Shown here piece after piece: positions 51,151 to 61,757 of a stretch of DNA of 64,000 nucleotides (the stretch's first letter is position 1; each line of letters starts with the position of its first letter). Source of the stretch: Paulinella micropora (Eukaryota; Cercozoa; Imbricatea; Euglyphida; Paulinellidae); NCBI GenBank assembly GCA_019918135.1, contig WBZZ01000691.1:113821-177820 (forward strand), given 5' to 3'. The translations under genes were made by a program, and so were the position numbers. Under the pieces are notes generated by a model, which ran no database searches, was not told the DNA's origin, and saw nothing but the letters and a program-made list of their open reading frames with translations.

Positions 51151-51299
51151 AGTTGATATTGTCAGTTGCATGAAGTATGCAGTGAAAACCTCGTTCCTGC
51201 CCCAGTGCGCGGTCGGTTCAGGCGGCGGACAGCGGTAGTGCTGATACGCCAGATCCCTGACCCGCGGCGGGTCGTTAGGCCGTTTCTGTTCAGGCAGGT

Positions 51300-52049
51300 T
51301 CAGTCTGTCACTGTATTTGTCGGGCGCAAGTATGTCGCAGTCCCCGACCTTTTGCCAGTATTGTCGGCGGAGTTCCTCCGTTCGTTCCGCCTTCGTTGGG
51401 CTAGAAGAAAGGTATGAATCCTCCTCCCTGTCGGGTAACCCGTGCCCTCAGGGGTCTGTAGCCCTTCAGGGTCGACATTCTCATCCGTCGGTGGAGAGGA
51501 AGGTGTATCCTCCATCGGTTCATACCCCTTGTCAGCCGATGACTTCACAGTGGTCGTCAACATCTCCGACTCGACCTCAGTATCTCTCCGTGGAGATGCC
51601 GGTGTGGTCATAACACTAGCCGGAGTTGTGCCACCTGAGTGTCGGGCGGGTATGAGCGGTATGCTAGAACCGTGAGGTTCGAGTTCCAGGGTTTCGTTTC
51701 CCTGTACATTCTTGCTGTTGTGTTCGTTTGTACCACTGTTCGGGGCCCGGGTTGTCATAGTCGTGTGGGGTGTCCCCTCTGGTGAGTCGTGTGTTGATCC
51801 GCACCTGAAGTTCCCTTCTCCAGGTGGGTCAAATTCGCCCCCTTGCCCCGCTTCGCGATGCTGGTCCGCCACCGGGCTAGTTGCCGGGGTCGTCCCCATC
51901 GGAGTGCCCCGCGCAGTACAGGGAAGCCGTCGTCCCTCGCCCGCTATCGCCTGTAATCCTAGGTGTACTATTAGTATCACCAGGACCGAAGCCACGCAAG
52001 CTAGGAGGAATCCCAAGTACTGCTCCACCAGATGTCCAGTGTCGAACAT
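51300..52049 (-). CDS. unidentified protein with one N-terminal transmembrane segment
   Basis: 249 open codons starting MFDTGHLVEQYLG, followed by a clear hydrophobic helix (FLLACVASVLVILIVHLGL) and then a long Thr/Ser/Pro/Gly-rich region typical of an exposed, disordered stalk. It ends with a basic segment (FLLAQRRRNERRNSA). It may continue into the 50638-51150 sequence on the same strand. It could be a host membrane protein or an env-like gene of a retroelement; nothing decides between them. Confidence 0.4.
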   Translation of the reverse strand: MFDTGHLVEQYLGFLLACVASVLVILIVHLGLQAIAGEGRRLPCTARGTPMGTTPATSPVADQHREAGQGGEFDPPGEGNFRCGSTHDSPEGTPHTTMTTRAPNSGTNEHNSKNVQGNETLELEPHGSSIPLIPARHSGGTTPASVMTTPASPRRDTEVESEMLTTTVKSSADKGYEPMEDTPSSPPTDENVDPEGLQTPEGTGYPTGRRIHTFLLAQRRRNERRNSADNTGKRSGTATYLRPTNTVTD

Positions 52050-52541
52050 ACACCGGCAGGTGCCTATATCACGTATATACCCGTGAGTCTATATGTATGT
52101 ATGTATGTATATCAGCCCAAGCACAACGAGCAATGTGCGGTGTTTGTGTTGTTCATGTGTCGGTGTTCGACTTTCTGCTCGTTTCAAACGCAGGTCAACA
52201 GCGTGACAATGCGGGTGCAACCGTGCCCCAGTCATCTTTGCTGTCCGCGGGTTACGCCATGACCTTGTTGCGCGATTTGCGGCGGTACATAGGGACATGT
52301 TAAAATCTACTTTAATCCTTCGTTACTTTCCCTTAATGAGAACAAAGAACAAAGAACATACCTTTAATAAAAGCCTAAATCTAGACGATCCGATCTCGTC
52401 GGAATCAAATGGGGAAAAGAAAATAGGTCTAGGCTCAAGCGCTCTTTCAAGCTCGCTCATCATACAACAAGGCAAGTGGAACACTGGGGCCGGATCCGTC
52501 CAAGACTAGACGGTCCGGTCACACGCGAGCGTGAAACTAAC
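52050..52541. other. intergenic spacer with (ATGT)n tract
   Basis: A short ATGT microsatellite lies at 52093-52110. No supported gene. Confidence 0.5.
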
Positions 52542-52570
52542 TCAGACTAACCCTCCACCCGAGCCTGAGC

Positions 52571-53145
52571 CTAGAGCTTCTCTGACCCCCCCATGGCTTT
52601 CTGTTCTGTTACAAGTTCCGTCATACTGGCGCCCACGTAGAGCCTGAAGCAGTTGGACGACCACCTGCCCGCTCGCATGATGGCAGTATCGGAGGCACCG
52701 CAGGCGAAGAGACGAGCAGCACCCCGCGGCGTAGCGAAATCCCGTTGAAGCCAGCCGCCGTTGGAACACGTGCCTTCTGTAGCAAGATGCGCATAGTGTC
52801 GACGAACACCAAGCGGTTGATTGGGGAGTTGTCGGCTAGGCGGAAGAAAGGCTGCGGACCGGCTGACGGAAGTTTGAAGCAATCGCGGCTGTTGCAGTAC
52901 AGCTCCTTCCACTGGTGTGGGCAGACCAGCGGGTTGTCCTGCTCTCCGAGCCCCACGTCGCAGCCTCGCCGGAAGGGATCTTGCTTGGCGCCGTCGAGCC
53001 GCACCATAATGCGATTGAGGCCGTCGCTGTAAACGGTCCTTACAGAAGAATTAACAAGGAAACGACAGATGGCAAGGGAGCCAGAGGCTACTAGCTCGCC
53101 GACCCGGAGCAGACCAAAGAAGCCCCAGACCGCAACGGTTACCAC
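52571..53145 (-). pseudogene. tyrosine recombinase of the second retrotransposon, frameshifted
   Basis: FFGLLRVGELVAS carries the first catalytic Arg and GISLRRG the His/Arg box (Ile-Ser in place of His-Ser). The frame then changes near 52710, and the remaining part has MRAGRWSSNCFRLYVG with the expected Tyr. The two parts lie in overlapping frames 52621-53145 and 52571-52912. Confidence 0.7.
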
Positions 53146-53398
53146 GGTTATCCATAAAGGGCGCGTAGACTTGGGGATGGCCCTGTTAGAACGCTATCCG
53201 AAAACGAAGGACACCACGGCGAGTAGCATCCAAAACTCTAGCGTTCAACGATTGTCCAATTTTGTGCGCTTACTGCGCTTGATTCCTTTCCACACCATCT
53301 CGACATAGTGATTGTCAGTTGGATCATCCATTCCCAACCGGAGACAGAAGTCCTGACCAGAAATTAAATTTAACTTCATTAAATCGAAGGCCTAGGCC

Positions 53399-53580
53399 TA
53401 GTAAGTAGTAAGTAGTAAGTAGTAAGTAGTAAGTAGTAAGTAGTAAGTAGTAAGTAGTAGTAGTAGTAGTAGTGGTGGTATAGTAGTAGTAGTGGTAGTA
53501 GTGGTAGAAGTAGTAGTAGTAGTACTAGTAGTAGTAGTAGTAGTAGTACTAGTAGTAAGTGGTTACCGTAGTAGTAGTAA

Positions 53581-53625
<45 letters not shown>

Positions 53626-53645
53626 TAGTAGTAGTAGTAGTAGTA
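53399..53645. repeat. (TAGTAAG)n and (TAG)n microsatellite
   Basis: Starts with about eight 7-bp TAGTAAG units (53399-53456), then imperfect TAG repeats with occasional TGG and ACTAGTAG variants. Apparent poly-Tyr, poly-Val and poly-Ser frames here are artefacts. Confidence 0.9.
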
Positions 53646-53829
53646 GCCGAATTGCATACATATACACATTGACGGTAGAGACGGCGAGAAGCGGAACAGC
53701 CAAACCAGGAAGAGCACGATGAACACTGGGTCCGGCCTCTACCATTGGGGCTTCCAGCGAGGCGTAGCATAGGATTCCCCGAACTCTCGAAGCTTGTGGA
53801 TGGCAGATCCATACGTCGAGGTGGTACGG

Positions 53830-54390
53830 TTACCAGCCGAGAGTGACTGGGTCATTAACTCGATTGCAGAATCGACAAGCCAAGGGACTTCTGTAGCGGC
53901 CGCAGAGGCGTGAAGAAGGCGCGGACAGGTTCATCTCTCGCCGCAAGTCTTGCGCTCGATCTACCTGCGCACGGGCCAAGCAGTCCACAACAGCGATGCG
54001 CTCTCGCTGAACATGAGAAGCAGTCAGTGCAATGCCTGCCCGGATTAGCTTTGTGGCCCACACTTCTAAGAGCCTTTGTACGTGCGGCTGGGCAGAGTAA
54101 CACGAGTTTACAAAGCCTGCCGCCGACTTACAATCCGTCACAACGTGGATCTTACGGAAGCCAAGGACTGCGGCCACTCTCGATGCAGCAGAGAAGGCAC
54201 AGTAAACCTCACGCTGGGGGGAAGAGGGCACGTTCTTGTCTGATCTCAGCAGGACTAACTCCTCATCTGTCCAATCTTCCGAGATGTACAGCCCCCTGGA
54301 CCGATCCGGGGCCGCGATGAGCGCCCCCTTTCCCCCCACCTGCGTCTCTTCCACTTGTGAGAGGTTCGCATCGGTCCACTGATAGTGCAC
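53830..54390 (-). pseudogene. RNase H domain of the second retrotransposon
   Basis: VHYQWTDANLSQ-like start, then GLYISEDWTDEELVLLRSDK, HVVTDCKSAAGFVNS and ALTASHVQRERIAVVDCLAR, the end motif of DIRS-type RNase H. The frame is open for 186 codons. The join to the RT upstream is frameshifted. Confidence 0.65.
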
Positions 54391-54486
54391 TTCCCGCTAT
54401 CTCCTACCCACACCATCTTCTCTTCGTCGAAGTGTCCGATCCGTAGGAACTCCGAAATGGGCAGTCGGAAATTAGCCTCGACCAGC

Positions 54487-55128
54487 TTACAGAGGGACCA
54501 TCTTGCCGCCGCCGACGTCCGTGCACACACCCGTGCTGTCTTGGCCTCGGCCTTGACATAGTTGTTGTACTGTTGGCGTAGCTGGCCCACGGCAGGACGC
54601 GCGTAGAACAACATCTGAGCCACGTAGGACAGTAGGCCGAGGTGCCTCTCGAGCGTCTTCAGCCTGAAGAGAGAGTTGGTAGCAAGGCGGTCCAAGCCGG
54701 CGATCACGATATCCCTCGTGCGGTAACTCGACGTACCAATGTCCCTCCCGGGTGTCCTTGTACCAGCCCAACGCGCGGAAGGTCTGGCTCACCTCCTCTT
54801 TGTGCCACGGGATGCCGAAGCGATTCGATAGGGCCTTGAAATTCTTGAGCAATGCGAAAGTGCGTTCCCAGTCTTTGGCGATGATGTCGGAGTTGTTGAC
54901 GTAGAGCTTCATGTGGATCTTCCGGTAAATGTAAATGATCTCCAAGGCTCGAGAGAATCTATTCAATCGATCTGCAGCTGGCACACCGCCGAACCCGGGG
55001 CAGACGTGAACAAAGTACTCTGTCTTGCCGGTCTCCGGATGCTTGACTGCCACCACGTGCTGCCAAAACACTGAAGGGTCCAGCGGGGTCTGTCTGTATG
55101 CGTCCTGGATGTCGGCTATGAGCGCCAT
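54487..55128 (-). pseudogene. reverse transcriptase of the second retrotransposon, catalytic Asp pair lost
   Basis: IADIQDAYRQTPLDP is motif A, VCPGFGGVPAADRLNRF is motif B, and MKLYVNNSDII is the YVDD box with both Asp codons changed to Asn (AAC AAC). That would abolish polymerisation. After about 54750 the frame is lost and related sequence continues in the 54255-54707 frame. Confidence 0.75.
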
Positions 55129-55299
55129 CCCTTCGGGACGCGCTGGGAAGTGTTGTTCTGTCTTTGCCGCCTTTTCAATAAAGCTTGTGGTACGATGCGA
55201 TCGTGACTGAGCTTGAATCGGTCCGTGGACGGCTTGCTACCTCTGTGCAGGAACAGTATTTAAATGTATGTTCTAATAACATCTATATCATAGTACTAC

Positions 55300-55350
55300 A
55301 TATATATCATAGTATATATATATATATATATATAATATATATATATAAAT
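55300..55350. repeat. (AT)n microsatellite
   Basis: ATAGTATATATATATATATA followed by further AT-rich repeats, immediately left of the MITE. Confidence 0.85.
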
Positions 55351-55353
55351 ATA

Positions 55354-55570
55354 TTACGCAAGCACTATTTTAATAGAATACTTGCCATTCGTAGAGCTGA
55401 GTGGGAAGCAGAAGAGATAAAATGGAAGAGTATTAATATCAAGAGATACAAAAGAGAAAACATGTATTTTCCATGATTTTATCTCATCCGAGTCTGCTTC
55501 CCACTCAGCTCTACGAGTGGCAGTTGAAGTACTTATTCGGAGGCTATCATTAATAAGCTAAACAGCTTGC

Positions 55571-55574
<4 letters not shown>
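55354..55574. mobile_element. 221-bp foldback MITE
   Basis: Ends TTACGCAAGC...GCTTGCGTAA. The arms ACTTGCCATTCGTAGAGCTG with AGTGGGAAGCAGA, and CTGCTTCCCACTCAGCTCTA followed by CGAGTGGCAG, are long inverted repeats, so nearly the whole element folds on itself. A partial relative is at 30469-30570. No coding capacity. Confidence 0.78.

Positions 55575-55659
<85 letters not shown>
55575..55659. repeat. (TAA)n array
   Basis: About 28 TAA units with one TGA variant, forming the tail of the following SINE. Confidence 0.9.
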
Positions 55660-55660
<1 letters not shown>

Positions 55661-55923
55661 CTTCTCTGTCAATGGCTGATGCATTTCTGCACATGCGCCT
55701 CCATCGTCTCACCCGTGAGGGGAGTACGAAGAATTGACGATAAGCTCTAATGACACCCCCGCAAGGGCAGTTCCAACACTTCCAGACGGGCCGGTATGTT
55801 CAATGAAAATACTGGTCCAGACGGATCGGTATGTTCAATGAAAATACTGGTGGCACCGACGGGAATCGAACTGGCGACAGGGCCCAGATGGTAGAACTTG
55901 ACCACTGGGCTATCACGGTGTCC
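55660..55923 (-). mobile_element. tRNA-derived SINE, copy 1
   Basis: Read on the - strand the element starts at 55923 with a tRNA-like head containing an A box (TGATAGCCCAGTGGTCAAG) and B box (AGTTCGATTCCCG), ends of a Pol III promoter. A body follows, with a duplicated CCAGTATTTTCATTGAACAT segment, and it ends CATTGACAGAGAAGC next to the (TAA)n tail. It needs a LINE partner for mobility. Confidence 0.78.
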
Positions 55924-55925
55924 AA

Positions 55926-56004
<79 letters not shown>

Positions 56005-56006
56005 GT
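55924..56006. repeat. (TAA)n array between SINE copies
   Basis: Uninterrupted AAT/TAA units serving as the tail of SINE copy 2 and the 5' flank of copy 1. Confidence 0.9.
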
Positions 56007-56272
56007 GCTTCTCTGTCAATGGCTGATGCATTTCTGCACATGCGCATCCATCGTCTCACCCGTGAGGGGAGTACGAAGAATTGACGATAAGCTCTAATGA
56101 CACCCCCGCAAGGGCAGTTCCAACACTTCCAGACGGGCCGGTATGTTCAATGAAAATACTGGTCCAGAAATAGACCGGTATGTTCAATGAAAATACTGGT
56201 GGCACCGACGGGAATCGAACTGGCGACAGGGCCCAGATGGTAGAACTTGACCACTGGGCTATCACGGTGTCC
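56007..56272 (-). mobile_element. tRNA-derived SINE, copy 2
   Basis: Nearly identical to copy 1 over its whole length, including the tRNA-like head (56200-56272) and the duplicated body segment. Differences include ATAGACCGG for ACGGATCGG in the body. Confidence 0.78.
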
Positions 56273-56351
56273 ACAAATAATAATAATAATAATAATAATA
56301 ATAGGCTTCCTCAGACTATAGCATCAGATCCAGATCCTGGACATGTGCCTC

Positions 56352-56425
<74 letters not shown>

Positions 56426-56427
56426 GT
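56273..56427. repeat. (TAA)n arrays with a 50-bp unique insert
   Basis: Two TAA tracts (56277-56303 and 56355-56425) separated by CTTCCTCAGACTATAGCATC and following bases. Confidence 0.85.
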
Positions 56428-56590
56428 GCTTCTCTGTCAATGGCTGATGCAAATCTGCACATGCGCCTCCATCGTCTCACCCGTGAGGGGAGTACGAAGA
56501 ATTGACGATAGGCTCTAATGACACCCCCGCACGGGCAGTTCCAACACTTCCAGACGGACCGGTATGTTCAATAAAAATACTGGTGGTGTA
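56428..56590 (-). mobile_element. tRNA-derived SINE, copy 3, 5'-truncated
   Basis: Matches the 3' body of copies 1 and 2 up to AAAATACTGGTGG but lacks the tRNA-like head, continuing instead into unrelated sequence (TGTAGGCATCACCCC). Confidence 0.7.
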
Positions 56591-57604
56591 GGCATCACCC
56601 CCCGGATAGCCGGTAAAAAATACCTTTTCCTGGTGACAGGTGCACCAGCTTGTTTTTCAGTATTATTTGTCCGGATTGGACCTGATGCCATTTTATTCCT
56701 GGTCTGTTGCCGTTTTCCTTTTTGGCTTCACTGTGCTAATACAACGAGACATCATTCTCATTCTTGAGGACTGTGTTTGGTTGTATTACCGACTTTTTAC
56801 GAGCTATCGTTGGGGGCATTACATTTGGAGTCCACATCACTAGGGTGATTTCTTTCTGCTTTGCCACACAGGCAACAGAGTGAATTTTCACTGACCTGTC
56901 TCACACGGGGACGTCAGACGAAAACAAATACTCCAACACAGCTCCCTCATAACTCTTTCACAAAACAAATAATTTGATTTGTCTCAAGCAGGTGTCTCGT
57001 ACCCTCTAGCCCAATCAGTCTGTGTGATCACAAGGAGACATCAGATACAAACTCTCTGTCGTTCTTGCTGTTCTCACACAGAGTCCAAGAAGAAGGAGGT
57101 GGACAGAAGAGTGAAGGAACACACACAAAACACAAACAAGCATAGGGACAGGAGCACAACACTTTACCCTTCTAGTTTGTGCATTTATCTGCATTATCTC
57201 ACACATACGTCAGAGTATTTTTGCAAATCTCTGATCGTTTTCTAAAGGTAGGTCTGAGAACCTATCCGACCGACTGTCGACTTCTCAAGGAGAGCTTTTC
57301 TAGCTTCTCTATTACTATCTGTGTGTAGGTCCAAGTGCCTCATACTAGATACAATATAGAAAAGGAGGAGAAAGTAATCTGAGTAAGGAGAACAAGAAAT
57401 CGGAGAAAGTCTCAAAGACTAATTTTCTCAAACAAAAACAAACCTACAAACAGTGTTTCATAGAGGACAGGGAATCTTATCCAACCCTCTCTATTAGTTT
57501 CTCTCTTCACTAGTCAATCGACTGAAGGAGGAACAGAACACAAACGAACAAAAACCAAACATAGGAGCTGACACTGTCCTCCTGTTGATCACTACTACGA
57601 CATC
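56591..57604. other. presumed LTR/leader region of the Ty3/gypsy element; boundaries not seen
   Basis: No gene is supported. It precedes the gag start and should contain the 5' LTR and primer-binding site, but without the 3' LTR in the window neither can be delimited. Confidence 0.35.
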
Positions 57605-60267
57605 ATGTCGACAGAGACCGCCGAAGTGAGTGAATTCTCGGAGGCAGATCAAAGAAGAGAAGAAGAAGGAGGAGGAGGAGGAGGAAGAGGATTGAATGAA
57701 GGAGGAGGAGGAGGATTGAATGAAGGAGGAGGAGATGAAGGAGTAGGAGGAGGAGTAGAAGAGGGCTGGGATGATGAAGGAAGATATGGAGGAGACGAAG
57801 ATTAAGGAGGATTTGAACAAGAAGAGACGGGAGGAGGAGGAGCATATGGTAATCCCTTACCACCTGCCTACACGGGAGGAGGAGGACGAAAAATGATCGA
57901 CTTGATTCATAGTGATGGAGAGGAGATCACAGTGGAGGAACAACAGTGGGTGCAAGACCACTATGACCTCACTAAAGAAGAGTTTGATAACAAGATGGGG
58001 GTAGAGAAGGACACCTATGTGTGGATCCCTCAGGATCAAAGAAGAGAGAAAAGTCGTGCTAAAAAGGATGTCTATATCTTATTATCAAACACAGCACAGC
58101 TCCTCGGCAAACTGGTCTCTGATCCAGAAGAGAGAAAGAAGATACAGCATATCAAGTTTGGGGACACACACACCCACCTTGAATTACTCGATGCTATCTT
58201 TGGGGTGTACACTCAAACCCTGATTTGGGAACGTACATACGGCCCACGATGTGAGGGTTACCTCCAGTACACAAACCCAAGAGCAACGGCCAGATTCCTC
58301 GCGACTGGTCAGGAGGCAGTCGATGTAACAAAAATGAAGACCAATCTGGGTTCGAAAAACTCGAGTGGCATATTTCATTTTTTTACAATGGAAATAAAGG
58401 CCTTGGAGGAGGGGAAGGCAGAGATGGAAAAAAGCATTAAGGCAGCAGGAGAAACTCATCCTGTGATTGATGAGTTAGAGAAGACCGACAGAGTTCTGAC
58501 CAAGATCAGACTGTTGATGGGTGCGTTACTGCACAAGGAGGCATGGAAGAGATGGATTCCTACCAAGGATCACTCTGTCCTTAAATCACTTAGTAACGCA
58601 CCACCGGTCGCCAACAAAGCAGGTGTTGACCAAGATCTGCTTCTGAATTGGTGGCCTTTATCACTCATGCTCAAAAGCTGGTGATATCTGAGAAGAAGAA
58701 GGCGAAAGAGAATGAGGAGTTCGAGAAGACGATGAGACTGGAAAGAATGAAAGCAAAAGTGAGTGGTGCAAAGACACACCCTCCGACATATTTGACCCCA
58801 CCAGCTCCTGCCCCACCAGCCCCTGCACCCTCGGGCTCAACTACGGTGGTGGTCACAAACACGGAGAAGAAGGACAGACAGAACATCATAAATGCCTTCA
58901 AGGGGAAGAAAGGAGGAGTGGCAAGTGTCATGCTATATGCCAAGACGAGCTCAGACAAAGACTCTGATGCTTCGCTTTTGAGCAAGCTCAAAGAGATCAA
59001 TGCCTGCATGAAGGCTTTTCCTTGCGACGAAACGCAGGAATACGAAGCCCTTGTTACTGTTTTTGACCAATCTCTAGTCTCGGAGGGATTTGATCTGACA
59101 CAGTACAAGTTTTTGAGAAAGAAGGAGGAGATTAAGAGAAACAATGCAACAGGCCTAGACGCTCAGTGTGAACTGGCGGTGGCCACACTCATTTCATATT
59201 TTCAATCTCATGGATACCAGCATCTCTGCACTGGTACTCTCATAGGATTTGAAATCTTTGAGACAGTGGCGATGAGTTTGAGGAGTGCTGTTGGCTTGGC
59301 GGCGACCCTTACGGAGGTAGTTTTCTCCTATGGGCTAGTCTATGGCCGCAAGTCGATCATCCTCTATTTCTTTTCGGCGTTACACACAGTTAACCCGAGT
59401 AAGCTTACTCAGCTCATACAACAATGCTCGACGTTTAGCTCAGTGAAGTCCAAGAACTTCCTCGAGACACACGTGTTCGAAAATACGGTTCAAAGCGTTG
59501 CTCCGTCAGCACTGTTTCAAGAAGTGATGAGTGCATGCTCAAACATGGACTCGCTCACGGAGGCACATACGGCACAGGCAGGCGGTGTACCTGTTGGCGC
59601 ACAAGCCACGTACACAAACAGAGTTGCCGGTTGGAAGAGACAGAGAGAGCCAGACCTGAAGACCGCATGTTGGAGGTGGTTCGCGGGCTTGCAGTGTAAG
59701 GCACAGATGGAGAACAGAGACTGCTCTTTCAATCATGATAGGCAGAACCCAACAGCAAGGGCAAATTTTCTGAGCAGGACGGAAGGCAAGGAACCGGGCC
59801 TTTTCAATATGCTTCAGATTGCCGCTGTGAACGAAGGTTGGTATGCCAATATGTGTGATGATGAGGAGTTACGAGAGGCAATCATTACCTACATGAAGAG
59901 GATGAAGGAGAAGAAGGAGGAAAGGGAGAGACAAAAGAACTTAAAGGCCTCTCAAAGAGGACGAGAAGGAGGAGCAGGAGCAGGAGGACGAGGAGGAGCA
60001 GGAGGAGGACGAGGACGAGGAACATGGAGAGGAGCCTCGAGGTGGCAGGGAACCCCTCAGAGAGGAAGAGGAGGAGGTCGGGGATATACCCCTTATGGAG
60101 GGAGAGCTGTTCGAGCTCCAGCCCCCCCACCCAGAGGAGGAGGAGGCTCGTGGGCAAGCTCCAACCCGAATTTCGGTCGAGCTCAGGCCTGCAACACTGC
60201 CTCGGAGACCGATACGTCATCCTACCCGGACACTACTCAAGGTAATCGTTTCGAGGTGGTGGAATGA
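57605..60267 (+). pseudogene. gag: Gag of a Ty3/gypsy-type LTR retrotransposon, one stop and one frameshift
   Basis: ATG 57605 (MSTETAEVSEFSEADQRR) opens a Gly/Glu-rich N-terminus. A TAA at 57803-57805 interrupts it, and the same frame continues to about 58650, where coding shifts into the 58648-60267 frame. The middle is helical and capsid-like. Around 59669-59737 a C-x8-C-x8-C-x3-H cluster resembles a CCCH finger rather than the usual CCHC knuckle, followed by a long RGG/GRG-rich basic tail (59960-60090), probably RNA-binding. It is large for a Ty3 Gag (about 880 codons). Confidence 0.65.
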
Positions 60268-60300
60268 CTGGAGGGGGAAGAAGAGAGGAAGGAGAAGACT

Positions 60301-61142
60301 GTGAAGTTTAACCCTAAAGTCACAGTGCTTTCTAATGCTGTTGTGCAGACTGGGCCAACGCTTCCTCTATGTGAAAACAAAGATGTGGGTACACAGAGAC
60401 TGCAGCCCCAAGGTAGTCTCATACCCGTTCATACAGCACGGTTACCAATGATATTAACTGATGCAAATAGGAAGGCGAGACTTGCGATGGAGGCGAGGAG
60501 GCCAATGGCAGACGTATCGCCTCGGCCAAGCAAACAACCACGAACAGACTCAATGTCTACGGTCGCGGCGGGTGGCGAGCAAAAAGACAATGTGTGTACT
60601 CAAGTACCACAAGACAATGTCGCTCAAATAGTAAACGCACCAGTACCGCAGAATAATAAAAATGTTAATGAGGTGAAGGAGGAGAAGAAGGAGGAGTTGA
60701 AAAACTTAGAGACAGACTCCAAAATTTGGAACGTAAAGTTCTTGTTCTCGCAGCCAATATACACAGGCCCGATGCTCTGTGTTATACGGAACTTTATTGT
60801 GAAACATTGAAGACAATATTAAAAGTTGGTAATGATACGATGGCGAATATTAATATTGTCGGCAGGAAGTTTTTAAGTCGATACCGGGACTGGGTGGACG
60901 GAAATATGAAAAAGTCAACGGGCACTCTCAAAGGAGTGAGCAGCCGGACGGATATCACGGGAATCATCACACTGACCTTTAAATTGAAATCCGCACGAGT
61001 ATACCGTATGGACCTCTATGTCGTCCCCGGTTACCACGGGTCAATATTACTATCGTATGACCAATTGGCTACGATGGGGGCTGTGATTGATTGCGCCGCA
61101 CGGCGAGTGATATATGGAGTAAAAAGAGGAGAACGATATTGA
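60301..61142 (+). pseudogene. protease region of the Ty3/gypsy Pol, frameshifted
   Basis: Two overlapping frames (60301-60810 and 60726-61142). The second carries GNDTMANINIVG where a retropepsin has D-T/S-G-A, and later VVPGYHGSILLSYDQLATMG where ILG-x-D is expected. The general layout fits an aspartic protease, but the active-site Gly is Met and the flap-proximal motif is altered. It may be inactive or strongly divergent. Confidence 0.5.
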
Positions 61143-61205
61143 TCCCTTCAACGCTACTGACTCTTATGAGGCTTATGAGCTGAGTCTAGCGACGGATCAC
61201 AAAAG

Positions 61206-61640
61206 ATGGCCATCGCACATGAGGCACTTGAGGTGTACGTTCACCCCCATGTCGTAAGACCGGATGAACTGTCCTGGACCGACAATTGGGAATCCCAAGT
61301 GTGCACTGTCACAGTTCCGACATGCCATTGGGACAAAAAGTCTATTGATGACTTAATCGAGAAGCGAAAGGAGGAGATTATATGTGTCGCACAAAGAAGC
61401 CCGTCGTTGGCGAGATTCGCGGAAGGAGTAGGAACAGATGTCCATATTACTAACGGATACTGTTTCCATGCGAAAGTAGGAGAAGAAAAAAGGGAGGAGT
61501 TTGTACCAAGGAGAACGGGGCGAATCCCGGATACTCCACCAGAAACTATTAAAAGTTTTATTACTGATTTCTGGGGTGACGAGCCCACGTGGCCGCGTTC
61601 ACTGTCTGAAGTGAAGAAATGCTTACGGACTTTATTCTAA
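61206..61640 (+). CDS. unassigned pol linker segment
   Basis: 144 open codons between protease and reverse transcriptase, with VPRRTGRIPDTPPE near the end. No domain recognised. It is probably part of one Pol polyprotein now broken into several frames. Confidence 0.35.
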   Translation: MAIAHEALEVYVHPHVVRPDELSWTDNWESQVCTVTVPTCHWDKKSIDDLIEKRKEEIICVAQRSPSLARFAEGVGTDVHITNGYCFHAKVGEEKREEFVPRRTGRIPDTPPETIKSFITDFWGDEPTWPRSLSEVKKCLRTLF

Positions 61641-61757
61641 AATAATAAGCCGTATATTATTATCCTGCCATATAATGAGAAGGCAATATGGGCGCAGGAA
61701 ATAAGGGACCGGCTTATTGATCATCCTATACCGGTACCCTCTCGCAAGCAACAGCTA

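Larger units (their letters stand above)
52542..55128 (-). mobile_element. second tyrosine-recombinase (DIRS/Ngaro-like) retrotransposon, degenerate
   Basis: On the - strand the order is RT (54487-55128), RNase H (53830-54390), then recombinase (52542-53145), as in the element at 32-37 kb, but the sequence is unrelated at the DNA level and GC-rich. A TAG/TAAG microsatellite (53399-53645) separates RNase H from the recombinase. I could not find split direct repeats, so the ends are approximate. Frameshifts and lost catalytic residues show it is dead. Confidence 0.75.

Noticed and set aside
53492-53726. Poly-Val, poly-Ser and poly-Tyr frames
   Set aside because: Produced by translating the TAG microsatellite.
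55850-55923. A functional tRNA gene
   Set aside because: A and B boxes are present, but the acceptor stem and anticodon arm do not form a convincing tRNA, and the sequence is attached to a SINE body with a TAA tail.
55747-56518. Frames encoding repeated Tyr or Ile runs in the SINE region
   Set aside because: Produced by TAA arrays and SINE bodies. The MFNENTGGTDGNRTGDRAQ-type frame recurs only because the SINE recurs.
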